From Thermoflexales bacterium (GTDB lineage: Bacteria; Chloroflexota; Anaerolineae; Fen-1058): a stretch of DNA of 13,587 bases. Both the position numbers and the translations under genes were made by a program. This document shows, one piece after another, positions 5,777-13,221 of this stretch (position 1 is its first letter; each line of letters opens with the position of its first letter). The stretch is from NCBI GenBank assembly GCA_030834835.1, contig JAUQXD010001346.1, forward strand, positions 1-13,587. Direction: 5' to 3'. A model generated the notes under the pieces. It had not been told where the DNA came from. It saw only the letters and a list, made by a program, of their open reading frames with translations, and ran no database searches.

Positions 5777-7027
5777 TCACTCGTACCTCAACGCCTCAAT
5801 CGGATTCAGCCTGGCCGCCCGCAGCGCCGGATACAACCCCGCGACCAATCCCACAAACGCCGAGACACCCGTTGCCAGCAAAACAGTTACGAGCGAAATG
5901 CTGGCCTGAAACTGATTGGACATGCTGGAGATCGCAATCGCGCCGCCCGCGCCAAACGCAATCCCGATCGCGCCGCCGAACAAACTCAGCGCCATCGCTT
6001 CGATCAGGAACTGTGTCAGGATGTCACGCCGCTTTGCGCCGACGGCTTTGCGTAGACCGATCTCGCGTGTGCGCTCGGTGACGGTGACCAACATGATGTT
6101 CATCACGCCGATGCCGCCTACCAGCAACGAAATGCCCGCGATGGCTGATAGAAACACCGTGATCGCCGTGCTGATCGACGCGAACGTTTGCAGCAAATCG
6201 GCCTGACTGAAGACCTGAAAATCATCCTCGTCCCGATAGGAAATGTTGTGCCGATCGCGCAGCACCCCGGTCGCGTCGGACTTGAGCGTTTCGCTCGACG
6301 CGCCTTCGACCGCCTGCATCAAAATCGCGCCCACGCCGGCCAGCCCGTTGCGCGCGCGGATGTCGCGCAGATACTGGCGGGCCGCCGACAGCGGCACCAG
6401 CACTTGATTGTCGTCGTTGGAAAACTGATTGCCGCCGCGCTCGGCTAACACCCCGATCACTTTGAAAGGAATGTCGTTGACTTTGATGTAGCGATCGAGC
6501 GGATCGGTATCAGCGGGAAACAACTCGGTCTGCACCGTCTGCCCGATCACGGCCACGCGCGCCGTCGCCTGCACATCTTCATCGGTGAGCAGCCGGCCGT
6601 TGACGACTTCCAGATTGCGGAACTCGGCAAAACTGGGCGTCACACCGCGCACGCTCGTGATCAGATTCGCGCCGCCATAGCGCGCCAGCCCGTCCACGCG
6701 GATTTGCGGCGCGGCGCCGGCCGTGTCCGGCACCACCAGCGGATCAGCTAACACGCGCGCATCGGCGGCCGTCAACGTGGTTTGATTGCCCATTTGCGCC
6801 ACCATCTGCGCGCTTTGCGAGCCGCTCAATTTGGGCAGCACAAACAAAATGTTTGTGCCCAGCGCATTGAACTGATCGTTGATGAACTTCTCCACGCCCT
6901 GGCCGATCGACAGCAGCGAGATCACCGCCGACACGCCGATGATGATGCCCAGCATCGTCAGGACCGATCGCAATTTATTGGAAGCCAGCGCCCGAAACGC
7001 GCCGCGGAAATTATCGAATAGAACCAT
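5777..7027 (-). CDS. MacB/FtsX-type ABC transporter permease (second of two)
   Basis: A complete 416-residue membrane protein. The cytoplasmic N-terminus (FRGAFRALASNKLRSVLTMLG) leads into TM1 (about 24-44). A large extracytoplasmic MacB_PCD-type domain follows (about 45-280), then three C-terminal helices at about 285-315, 340-370 and 380-405. Between them is the conserved coupling region TERTREIGLRKAVGAKRRDIL, and the protein ends NPIEALRYE. This is the classic four-TM MacB/LolCE/FtsX fold, which couples ATP hydrolysis to mechanotransmission rather than classical transport. It is paralogous to the permease upstream over its whole length, so the two probably form a heterodimer driven by the ATPase encoded earlier in the operon. 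The ATG has only a weak GGG upstream, so expression may rely partly on translation of the preceding genes. Substrate unknown: peptides, lipoproteins or lipids are all possible. Confidence 0.93.
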   Translation of the reverse strand: MVLFDNFRGAFRALASNKLRSVLTMLGIIIGVSAVISLLSIGQGVEKFINDQFNALGTNILFVLPKLSGSQSAQMVAQMGNQTTLTAADARVLADPLVVPDTAGAAPQIRVDGLARYGGANLITSVRGVTPSFAEFRNLEVVNGRLLTDEDVQATARVAVIGQTVQTELFPADTDPLDRYIKVNDIPFKVIGVLAERGGNQFSNDDNQVLVPLSAARQYLRDIRARNGLAGVGAILMQAVEGASSETLKSDATGVLRDRHNISYRDEDDFQVFSQADLLQTFASISTAITVFLSAIAGISLLVGGIGVMNIMLVTVTERTREIGLRKAVGAKRRDILTQFLIEAMALSLFGGAIGIAFGAGGAIAISSMSNQFQASISLVTVLLATGVSAFVGLVAGLYPALRAARLNPIEALRYE

Positions 7028-7050
7028 AGTTGCCCAGTCAATCAGTTACC

Positions 7051-7210
7051 TGGTAGATTAGTACATTGGTAGATTAGTACATGGGTAGATTAGTAGATTG
7101 GCGTACTGCGCTCCCTAATTTACTACCTTACCAACTTACTACTTTACCAATTTACCAATCTACTAACTTACCAATCTACTAACTTACCAATTTACTAATC
7201 TACTACTCAT
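7051..7210. repeat. 8-bp tandem array with central inversion between the two permease genes
   Basis: Left half (7051-7106): strict octamers TGGTAGAT, TAGTACAT, TGGTAGAT, TAGTACAT, GGGTAGAT, TAGTAGAT, TGGCGTAC. Right half (7115-7210): octamers such as CCAATTTA, CCAATCTA, CTAACTTA, CCAATCTA, CTAACTTA, CCAATTTA, CTAATCTA, in the reverse-complement sense. The period is kept for about twelve units on the right, and the last unit contains the TAG stop of the upstream permease (7203-7205). Confidence 0.9.
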
Positions 7211-8480
7211 ACCTCAACGCATCAATCGGATTCAACCGCGAGGCCCGCAACGCCGGATACAGCCCGAAGAACAAGCCCACTGCCAGCGAGAAGCCGGTCG
7301 CCAGCAACACCGAGCCTAACTGCACCGTCGGCGTGAAATTTTCGACCAGCTCGCCGATCGCCAGCGCGCCGCCCGTGCCGATCGCGATGCCGATCACGCC
7401 GCCCAGCAGCGACAGCGTCATCGCTTCGATCAAGAACTGGAACAGAATATCGCGCCGCTTGGCCCCGATCGCTTTTCTCAGCCCGATCTCGTGCGTGCGC
7501 TCCGTCACTGTGACCAGCATGATGTTCATGATGCCGATGCCGCCTACCACCAGCGAGATGCCCGCAATCGCCGACAGGAACACTGTCACCGCGCCGATGA
7601 TGGCGCCGAAGGCCGCCAGAAAATCGGCCTGGCTGTAGACCGAAAAATCATCCTCATCGCGGAATGAGATGTTGTGCTGCTCGCGCACCACCGTCGTGAT
7701 TTGATCGGTCAAATCGGCCTGTACGTAACCTTCCACCGGCAGCACATACATGTATGACACCACCAGATCGCCCGCGCGATTGCGGATGGGAAAGAAATCG
7801 TTGTGGGCCGTCGTCAACGGCACAAACACCTGATTGTCCACGTCGCCAAACAGCGAGCCGCCCTTACCCTCCATGACGCCGACGACGCGATAGGGCAGGC
7901 GATTGATGCGGACCGTTTCATCGAGCGGCGAGCGGCCGTCGGCAAATAGTTCCTTCACCACCGATTGACCGATCACGGCGACCCGGGCGCGTGTGGCCAG
8001 ATCGCTATCGATGATGAAGCGGCCCTCGACCACATTCCAACTGCGCGCCAGTGCATAGTCTGACTCCACACCGCTGACAAACGGCTGCACCACATCCGCG
8101 CTCAACGCTACCGATGCCACCGTGCGTACTTCCGGCGCGATAACGGCCGCATCCGGCACGCGCAGCGGATCCTTTAGCGCGGCCACATCCTTCATCGTCA
8201 ACGCGGGACCGATCGCCACGTTGCCTTGCAGCACCTGCGTCGGTGGCCCGGACGAAGTTTCTTCCGGCCCGCCGGGCAGCACAAACAACAGGTCGGTGCC
8301 CAGCGTGCCAAACGCATCGCCGATGAAGCGCTCCACGCCGCGCCCCACGGACAGCAGCGTAATCACGGCTGCCACGCCGATGATGATCCCCAGCATGGTC
8401 AACGTTGCGCGCAACTTATTGGCCGTCAGCGCCCGCAAAGCCATGCGGATGTTTTCGAGAACGGATGATAAATTCAGCAT
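7203..8480 (-). CDS. MacB/FtsX-type ABC transporter permease (first of two)
   Basis: A complete 425-residue permease with the same layout as its downstream paralogue. Cytoplasmic start (IRMALRALTANKLRATLTMLG), TM1 at about 27-47, a large extracytoplasmic domain (about 50-290), then three C-terminal TM helices with the coupling motif TERTHEIGLRKAIGAKRRDIL and a terminal NPIDALRYE. A Gly/Pro/Ser/Thr-rich loop (PGGPEETSSGPPTQ) lies near residue 75. Length is typical for MacB-type permeases that lack a fused ATPase, and the ATPase is indeed encoded separately upstream. Proteins of this kind work with a HlyD/MacA adaptor, also present in this operon. No clear Shine-Dalgarno is seen before the ATG (ACTTAACTTC). 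The gaps on both sides consist largely of tandem-repeat arrays. Confidence 0.93.
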   Translation of the reverse strand: MLNLSSVLENIRMALRALTANKLRATLTMLGIIIGVAAVITLLSVGRGVERFIGDAFGTLGTDLLFVLPGGPEETSSGPPTQVLQGNVAIGPALTMKDVAALKDPLRVPDAAVIAPEVRTVASVALSADVVQPFVSGVESDYALARSWNVVEGRFIIDSDLATRARVAVIGQSVVKELFADGRSPLDETVRINRLPYRVVGVMEGKGGSLFGDVDNQVFVPLTTAHNDFFPIRNRAGDLVVSYMYVLPVEGYVQADLTDQITTVVREQHNISFRDEDDFSVYSQADFLAAFGAIIGAVTVFLSAIAGISLVVGGIGIMNIMLVTVTERTHEIGLRKAIGAKRRDILFQFLIEAMTLSLLGGVIGIAIGTGGALAIGELVENFTPTVQLGSVLLATGFSLAVGLFFGLYPALRASRLNPIDALRYE

Positions 8481-8490
8481 GAAGTTAAGT

Positions 8491-8570
8491 CGTCAATCGG
8501 TAATCAGTCAATCGGTTGATCAGTCAACCAGTTACCAGTTACCGATCACCAATCACTAACCGCTAACCAC
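8491..8570. repeat. 7-8 bp degenerate array at the ATPase-permease junction, running through a stop codon
   Basis: On the coding (minus) strand the units are GTGGTTA, GCGGTTA, GTGATTG, GTGATCG, GTAACTG, GTAACTG, GTTGACT, then a reversed half built from CGATTGA/CTGATTA-like units. On plus, GGTTGA (8514-8519) pairs with TCAACC (8524-8529) across a four-base turn, and ATCGGTAA near 8496 has its complement TTACCGAT at 8539-8546. The array includes the ATPase stop (8556-8558) and its last few codons. Confidence 0.8.
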
Positions 8571-9287
8571 TTCAGGATGATACTCAACGATCTGATCAGT
8601 CACCGCTTCATCGCCGACGATCTGCCCGTCGTGAATGCGGATGATGCGGCGGGTGTGCCGCGCGATCATCGGATCGTGCGTGACGAACACGACGGTGATA
8701 CCCTGCACCTGATTCAACCGCTGAAAGATCGCCATGATCTCCGCGCCCGATTTGGAGTCGAGATTGCCCGTCGGCTCGTCGGCCAGGATGATCGCCGGAT
8801 CGTTGACCAGCGCCCGTGCAATCGCCACGCGCTGTTGCTGCCCGCCGGAGAGCTCACTGGGACGGTGTGTCAATCGATCGCCCAGGCCCACGGCTTGCAG
8901 TGCGGCCTTCGCGCGTTCGCGCCGTTTGCCGCCTCCGCCGCTGTAGATCATCGGCAGTTCCACGTTTTGCAGGGCCGTCGTGCGCGGCAGCAGATTAAAC
9001 TGCTGAAAGACAAAACCGATCTTGCGATTGCGAATCTCGGCCAGTTGATTGTCGTTCAACGTATGTACGTCGATCCCGTCGAGTTTGTACGTGCCGCTCG
9101 TCGGTTGATCGAGGCAGCCGATAATGTTCATCAGCGTTGATTTGCCGGAGCCGCTCGGCCCCATGATCGACACCAGCTCTCCGGCGTGAATCGTCAGCGT
9201 CGCGCCCTGCAACGCGTGCACATCCGTCTCACCCATGCGATAGGTCTTGGTCAGATCGGTAATTTCGATGACGGGCTGATCAGACAT
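8556..9287 (-). CDS. ABC transporter ATP-binding protein, LolD/MacB-type
   Basis: A complete 243-residue nucleotide-binding subunit with every hallmark in order: an aromatic A-loop (Y16), Walker [10 protein letters not shown] (43-51), Q-loop [10 protein letters not shown] (92-101), signature LSGGQQQR (146-153), Walker [13 protein letters not shown] (166-177) and the H-loop in FVTHDP near residue 200. The [11 protein letters not shown] and [10 protein letters not shown] wording is typical of the LolD/MacB/FtsE/YknY subgroup, which powers FtsX-fold permeases. It would act as a homodimer on the cytoplasmic face beneath the two permeases. The start has a good ribosome site (GGCGAGG five bases upstream). 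The final residues VVSG are encoded by the tandem-repeat array that overlaps the stop codon, so the C-terminus may vary between strains. Confidence 0.97.
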   Translation of the reverse strand: MSDQPVIEITDLTKTYRMGETDVHALQGATLTIHAGELVSIMGPSGSGKSTLMNIIGCLDQPTSGTYKLDGIDVHTLNDNQLAEIRNRKIGFVFQQFNLLPRTTALQNVELPMIYSGGGGKRRERAKAALQAVGLGDRLTHRPSELSGGQQQRVAIARALVNDPAIILADEPTGNLDSKSGAEIMAIFQRLNQVQGITVVFVTHDPMIARHTRRIIRIHDGQIVGDEAVTDQIVEYHPEVVSG

Positions 9288-9307
9288 GCGGGCCTCGCCT
9301 TATACTT

Positions 9308-9377
9308 GTGTTGCGTGGTGCGTGTTTGAGCCGAGCGCGCAACAGATCATCACGCACTACGCAACACGCACTACGTT
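9308..9377. repeat. 7-bp array folded as a 17-bp inverted repeat at the adaptor-ATPase junction
   Basis: GTGTTGCGTGGTGCGTG (9308-9324) is the reverse complement of CACGCACTACGCAACAC (9351-9367) with one mismatch, around a 26-base loop. The right half is made of heptamers TCACGCA, CTACGCA, ACACGCA, CTACGTT and touches the TGA of the adaptor gene (9377-9379). Confidence 0.85.
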
Positions 9378-10741
9378 CAATTCCCAAACGACAGCCCGCT
9401 TTTCTGGACCACCACCAACTCGTCGCCTTCGTTGACGCCGGACACGACTTCGCTTTCGTTGGTATTGCGCAGGCCGGTGACGATCTCCACCTCAGTGATC
9501 GTCTCGCCCTGTCGCAGATTGACGTACGCCTTGCCCGTGCCGCGATCGATGCGGATGGTCCAGTTGGGGATTACCAGCACGCTTTCGCGCACTTCGGTGA
9601 TGATGTCCACATTGGCGCTCATGCCGCCGCGCACGGCCGCCTCGCTCTTATCCAACCCGATGACAACCTTGTAATTGACGATGCCGCCTTGCTCGGTGGC
9701 GACCGGCGCGATACGATTCACGCGGCCCGTCAACTGTTGATCGGGCAGGGCGTCCACTGTGATCAACACCGGCTGCTCATCGGCCAGCGCGCCCACGCTG
9801 CTCTCGTCCACACCCACGTCGATGTGGAACGAGGAGAGATCAGCCAGCACGATCGCCGATCGCAGCCCGCCGGCTCCGACTTGTTGCCCCACCGAAATAT
9901 TGAGTTCGGAAATGGTGCCGCTAAAGGGCGCGACCAGCTGCGCGTTCTTCAAGCGCAACCTGGCCTGCTCCAATGCGATCTCGGCATTGCGCAGCTGCGC
10001 GGCCGCCAGCGCGCGAGTGCGCTCGTCGCCCTGCAACTTCGTGAGTTGAGCCTGCGTTTGCGCCAGCTGCGCGCGCGCCGCCGCGATCTGCGCGTCGTTG
10101 CCGCCGCGTTTGGTCAGCTGCACTTGCAGTTCCGCGATCTGCGCCTGCATCACCGTCTGTGCATACTGCGACTTTAACGTATCGACTTGCAGGCCGCCGA
10201 ACGGTTTATCGCTCACCTGATCGTAGCGCAGCTGCGCCTGATAACGCGCTTCGTTGGCGACATCCGCTTGCAGCTGCGCGATCTGTACTTGCAGCGGATC
10301 GGGATTGCCCGCCAGTTGGCGCAGATTGGACGACGCACTGCTGACCGCCGCCTTAGCCGCCGCGATGTCTTCCAGCGTCGGCGAGATCGCCTGGGTGTAC
10401 ACAATCCTCTGAGTCGCCACGGCGTTCTCGGCCTGTTTGACGGCCAATTGCAATTCGTCGGTGTCGAGCCTGGCCAGCACGTCGCCCGCTTTGACGGCCT
10501 GCCCTTCGCTCACGCCGATCTCCGCCACCGTGCCGGGCACGCTGAAATTCAAGTCCACTTTTTCGGCCGGTGCGATGCTGCCGCTGGCGCTGACCGACGC
10601 GCGAATGGTGCCGCGCGCCACTTTCGCCGCACGTTCGGTACCGGTCGTCGCGGCATCCGGCGTCGCCGATTGGCAACCCGCCAGAGCAACCGCGAGAATG
10701 ACGAACCATAATCCCCATCGTTTAAGCATAGGCGTAAACAT
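9377..10741 (-). CDS. HlyD/MacA-type periplasmic adaptor (membrane-fusion) lipoprotein
   Basis: First gene of the transporter operon, 454 residues. A lysine/arginine-containing N-terminus and a hydrophobic stretch end in the lipobox LAGC (Cys23), predicting a signal-peptidase-II lipoprotein anchored outside the cytoplasmic membrane. Two lipoyl half-motifs (VPGTVAEIGVSEGQAVKAGD at about residues 70-90, and APFSGTISELNISVGQQVGA at about 280-300) flank a long Ala/Gln-rich coiled-coil. Beta-barrel and membrane-proximal regions end in GDELVVVQKSGLSFGN. This is the MacA/YknX layout: the adaptor couples to MacB-type permeases. I chose the ATG at 10741 because GAGG lies seven bases upstream. An in-frame ATG at 10753 (four residues longer) has no ribosome site. 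In a single-membrane organism it would act without a TolC-like channel, as YknX does. Confidence 0.92.
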   Translation of the reverse strand: MFTPMLKRWGLWFVILAVALAGCQSATPDAATTGTERAAKVARGTIRASVSASGSIAPAEKVDLNFSVPGTVAEIGVSEGQAVKAGDVLARLDTDELQLAVKQAENAVATQRIVYTQAISPTLEDIAAAKAAVSSASSNLRQLAGNPDPLQVQIAQLQADVANEARYQAQLRYDQVSDKPFGGLQVDTLKSQYAQTVMQAQIAELQVQLTKRGGNDAQIAAARAQLAQTQAQLTKLQGDERTRALAAAQLRNAEIALEQARLRLKNAQLVAPFSGTISELNISVGQQVGAGGLRSAIVLADLSSFHIDVGVDESSVGALADEQPVLITVDALPDQQLTGRVNRIAPVATEQGGIVNYKVVIGLDKSEAAVRGGMSANVDIITEVRESVLVIPNWTIRIDRGTGKAYVNLRQGETITEVEIVTGLRNTNESEVVSGVNEGDELVVVQKSGLSFGN

Positions 10742-10780
10742 AGACAACCTCATCGTGTGAATCTGATTACAAACGAGCAG

Positions 10781-10786
10781 ATTATA
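10781..10786 (-). promoter_or_regulatory. Candidate -10 (TATAAT) of the transporter operon
   Basis: A perfect TATAAT on the minus strand would place the transcript start near 10774, about 33 bases before the adaptor ATG. The -35 region 16-18 bases upstream (CATGCGGA) is poor, so an activator or a degenerate -35 must be assumed. Confidence 0.45.
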
Positions 10787-10860
10787 CCCGCTTTAGATCG
10801 ATTCCGCATGGGATCGGTCTCGGTTGTTGTGCCTCATGAGCCTGTTATTTGCCTGTCACT

Positions 10861-10902
10861 TTGTTTGGTGGTAACATTGCGCTATCCTTTCACAAGCTTG
10901 TG
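10861..10902 (+). promoter_or_regulatory. Candidate rex promoter with overlapping palindrome
   Basis: TTGTTT (10861-10866), a 16-base spacer and TATCCT (10883-10888) form a plausible sigma-70 promoter. Directly after the -10 lies the perfect 12-bp palindrome CACAAGCTTGTG (10891-10902). It has CACAA/TTGTG half sites but in the opposite order to the usual Rex box (TTGTG-N-CACAA), so autoregulation by Rex is only a suggestion. Confidence 0.35.
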
Positions 10903-10928
10903 TCAAACTTCATCAAGGGGGGAGTGAC

Positions 10929-11549
10929 ATGGCTTTTTCGGACATTCCAGACATCGTAATTGGCCGTTTACCCGTTTACCTGCGCGCGCTCGCCGTCATG
11001 GCTGCCGCCGGGCAAGAGATCACCTCGTCGCACGAACTGGGCGAAAAACTGGGCATCAGTTCGGCCCAGATCCGCAAGGACTTATCGCACTTTGGTGAGT
11101 TCGGCAAGCAGGGCACCGGCTATCGCATCAGCCACCTGCAAGATCAACTGCGCCGCATCCTCAAAGTCGATCGCGAATGGCCGGTCGCGCTCATCGGCCT
11201 GGGCGACATCGGTCACGCTATTGCGCGCTACGGCGGCTTCAAAGATCGCGGCTTTGTGATCAGGCTGGCGTTCGATAGCGATCCAACGAAGATCGGCCAA
11301 CCGATCGGCGATCTCGTCGTTCAAGACGTGGCGACTTTACCGGATGTCGTGCGCGAGCAGGGCGTGCAGGTCGCGATGTTGGCCGTTACGGCGAAGGCCG
11401 CGCAGGACGTAGCCGATTTGTGCGTGAAAGGCGGTATCCGGGCGATTCTGAATTACGCGCCGATCCACCTGACAGTACCCGCTACGGTGCGCGTGCAATA
11501 TCTCGATCCGGTCACGCACTTGCAGCGGATGACGTATTATCTGGAATAA
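10929..11549 (+). CDS. rex: Redox-sensing transcriptional repressor Rex
   Basis: A complete 206-residue Rex. The N-terminal winged helix ([12 protein letters not shown], then [22 protein letters not shown] at about 44-65) binds DNA. The C-terminal Rossmann domain ([15 protein letters not shown] at about 86-100, then FDSDPTKIG) senses the NADH/NAD+ ratio, and the family-typical end [13 protein letters not shown] precedes a short swapped helix ([15 protein letters not shown]). Rex dimers release DNA when NADH binds, derepressing fermentation and respiration genes. The dinucleotide loop reads GLGDIG where most Rex proteins have GxGNLG, an Asn-to-Asp change. The start has a very strong ribosome site (GGGGGGAG at 10917-10924). 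The gene is monocistronic, diverges from the transporter operon and converges on mreB. Possible targets nearby include its own promoter and, less clearly, the atp operon. Confidence 0.97.
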   Translation: MAFSDIPDIVIGRLPVYLRALAVMAAAGQEITSSHELGEKLGISSAQIRKDLSHFGEFGKQGTGYRISHLQDQLRRILKVDREWPVALIGLGDIGHAIARYGGFKDRGFVIRLAFDSDPTKIGQPIGDLVVQDVATLPDVVREQGVQVAMLAVTAKAAQDVADLCVKGGIRAILNYAPIHLTVPATVRVQYLDPVTHLQRMTYYLE

Positions 11550-11568
11550 CCCGATCGATCTTCGCAAC

Positions 11569-11604
11569 AAAAAGAGCGCCCTCACCGAGGACGCTCTTTG
11601 TTTT
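11569..11604. terminator. Bidirectional terminator between rex and mreB
   Basis: AAAGAGCG (11571-11578) pairs with CGCTCTTT (11592-11599). T-rich tracts follow on both strands (TTTGTTTT on plus; the A-run 11569-11573 on minus). It serves both convergent genes. Confidence 0.85.
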
Positions 11605-11614
11605 AGGAGATAGA

Positions 11615-12631
11615 TCACAACCCGCTGATGCTTCGCCGCAACGTCGGATAACTCTCCAGCGCGCGCCCCGCGCCCAGCGCCACACACGCCATCGGCGCTT
11701 CGGCCACGTAGGCGGCCACGCCCGTCTCTTTGGTCAGCAGCTGATCCAATCGGCGCAGTTGCGCTCCGCCGCCCACCAGCGCCATCCCGCGATCGATAAT
11801 ATCCGATGCCAGTTCGGGCGGAGTCTTCTCCAGCACGCTTCTCGCTACACCTACAATCGCGGCCAGCGGCTCTTGCAGCGCCTCGGTGATCTCGCTTGAG
11901 CGGATGATGATCGTGCGCGGCAAACCCGCCACCTGATCGCGGCCCTGAATTTCCATCTCTAATTCTTCTTCCAGCGGCAGGGCTGCGCCCAACCGGAACT
12001 TGATCTCTTCGGCGGTTGGTTCGCCAATCGCCAGGTTGTACTTTTTGCGGATGTAGGCCACGATCGTTTCGTCCATGCGGACGCCGCCCGTGCGGATGGA
12101 GTTGGCGACGACGATGCCGTTCATCGACACGACGGCGGCTTCGGTCGTGCCGCCCCCCAGGTCGAGCACCATATTGCCCGTCGGCGTGTTGACGGGCATC
12201 CCGGCCCCGATCGCCGCGGCGACCGGTTCCGGGATCAGGTGCACATCGCGCGTCGCGCCGCCGGCCGCAACCGCTGCCTCGTGAACGGCGCGGCTTTCCA
12301 CGCTGGTCACGCCAAACGGCACGCTGATCATGATCTTGGGCTTGAAGAAGCGCACCTTGCCCACAACCTTGCCGATGAAATACTTCAGCATCTCTTCGGT
12401 GATTTGATAGTCGGCGATAACGCCGTCGCGCATGGGGCGCACCACTTCGATGGCGTCGGGCGTGCGGCCCAGCATGGCTTTGGCTTCCTCGCCGACGGCG
12501 ACGATTTTGTTTTCATCGACCGAGAGCGCCACGACCGACGGCTCTTGCAGCACGATGCCCTGGCCTCGCACGTAGACGAGGACATTGACCGTGCCCAGAT
12601 CGATGCCGATTTCTTTGCGACTAAAGAACAT
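11615..12631 (-). CDS. mreB: Rod shape-determining protein MreB (actin homologue)
   Basis: A complete 338-residue MreB. The actin-fold ATP-binding elements are in order: phosphate-1 loop [13 protein letters not shown] (residues 8-20), [12 protein letters not shown] (about 64-75), phosphate-2 [13 protein letters not shown] (about 155-167), [10 protein letters not shown], and adenosine motif [11 protein letters not shown] near 290. The N-terminal MFFSRKEIG is the short amphipathic start used for membrane contact in many MreBs. It polymerises under the membrane and organises cell-wall elongation. AAGGA about eight bases before the ATG supports the start. No mreC or mreD follows; the next gene is convergent rex, so this copy may be an Mbl/MreBH-type paralogue or the shape genes may be split. 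It follows the end of the atp operon after a terminator and probably has its own promoter in that gap. Confidence 0.97.
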   Translation of the reverse strand: MFFSRKEIGIDLGTVNVLVYVRGQGIVLQEPSVVALSVDENKIVAVGEEAKAMLGRTPDAIEVVRPMRDGVIADYQITEEMLKYFIGKVVGKVRFFKPKIMISVPFGVTSVESRAVHEAAVAAGGATRDVHLIPEPVAAAIGAGMPVNTPTGNMVLDLGGGTTEAAVVSMNGIVVANSIRTGGVRMDETIVAYIRKKYNLAIGEPTAEEIKFRLGAALPLEEELEMEIQGRDQVAGLPRTIIIRSSEITEALQEPLAAIVGVARSVLEKTPPELASDIIDRGMALVGGGAQLRRLDQLLTKETGVAAYVAEAPMACVALGAGRALESYPTLRRSISGL

Positions 12632-12670
12632 TAAAGAATCCTTGAGAGATTAACTGGCCCGACCGCATAT

Positions 12671-12732
12671 AAAACCGGAGTCGAGCTTCAAGTGGCTATT
12701 ATACAATAAACCACCTAAAAGCCAGACTCCGG
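12671..12732 (-). terminator. Terminator at the end of the atp operon
   Basis: Reading the minus strand, CCGGAGTC (12732-12725) pairs with GACTCCGG (12682-12675), and TTTT follows (plus A-run 12671-12674). A smaller stem AAGCC/GGCTT inside the 5' arm, also followed by Ts, offers an alternative fold. The loop is long (about 42 bases) and contains a candidate promoter for mreB. Confidence 0.6.
12698..12703 (-). promoter_or_regulatory. Candidate mreB -10 (TATAAT) inside the atp terminator loop
   Basis: The minus strand reads TTGTATAATAGCC here. With this -10 the mreB transcript would begin near 12691 and carry a leader of about 60 bases. The -35 position (TCTGGC or CTGGCT) is poor. Confidence 0.4.
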
Positions 12733-12777
12733 CTTAGGGTACGATAGTTGATGCCGATTATTCGTCGCGGCCCGCGA

Positions 12778-13221
12778 TCAGTCCTCGCGGCCCGATCGAA
12801 TCTCCGGGCGTTGGCGGGTGCCGCGCTTTTGCGCCACCGTCACACGAATCTGTGCCCGGCGCAATGCCGCAATCGCCTGCTGGATGTCCGTCCCGGCGGG
12901 CCGGTCCTTCAACATCTGCTCGGCGCGGCGGCGCGCTTCTTCCGCGCGGGCCATGTCGATCTCGTTGGCCTGCTCGGCCACGTCAGCCAACACAATCACG
13001 TGATCGGGCTGCACTTCCATGAAGCCGCCACCGATAGTGAAGTACTCCTCATTGCCGCCCTTCTTGACGCGCAGTTCGCCTTCCTTCAACGTGGTCAGCA
13101 GCGGCGCGTGATGCGGCAGGATGCCCAATTCGCCTTCGCTGCCGGGCGCGACGACCATATCCACATCGTCGGAGAACAGGCGCCGTTCCTGAGTCACAAT
13201 CTCAAGGTGCAAGGTTGCCAT
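12778..13221 (-). CDS. atpC: F0F1 ATP synthase subunit epsilon
   Basis: A complete 147-residue epsilon subunit. The N-terminal beta-sandwich contains LEIVTQERRLFSDDVDMVVAPGSEGELGILPHHAPLLTTL (residues 6-45), GGNEEYFTIGGGFMEVQPDHVIVLAD and the Glu/Ala-rich linker. A C-terminal helical hairpin (about 88-130) ends in an unusually long Arg-rich tail (QKRGTRQRPEIRSGRED), slightly longer than common epsilon chains. It is part of the central stalk of F1, couples gamma rotation to catalysis and can inhibit ATP hydrolysis. The start codon abuts the atpD stop (TAAATG), with GAGGG five bases before the ATG lying inside the end of atpD, so the two are translationally coupled. It is the last gene of the atp operon; a hairpin follows. 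Confidence 0.96.
   Translation of the reverse strand: MATLHLEIVTQERRLFSDDVDMVVAPGSEGELGILPHHAPLLTTLKEGELRVKKGGNEEYFTIGGGFMEVQPDHVIVLADVAEQANEIDMARAEEARRRAEQMLKDRPAGTDIQQAIAALRRAQIRVTVAQKRGTRQRPEIRSGRED

Noticed and set aside
4604..7210. Tandem arrays considered as CRISPR
   Set aside because: Units are 8 or 21 bp, contiguous and degenerate, without unique spacers, and no cas gene is present.
9308..10177. Long plus-strand open frame (289 codons) opposite the adaptor gene
   Set aside because: It mirrors the adaptor gene, which has a clear family match, lipobox and ribosome site; the opposite frame has unnatural composition and no motif.
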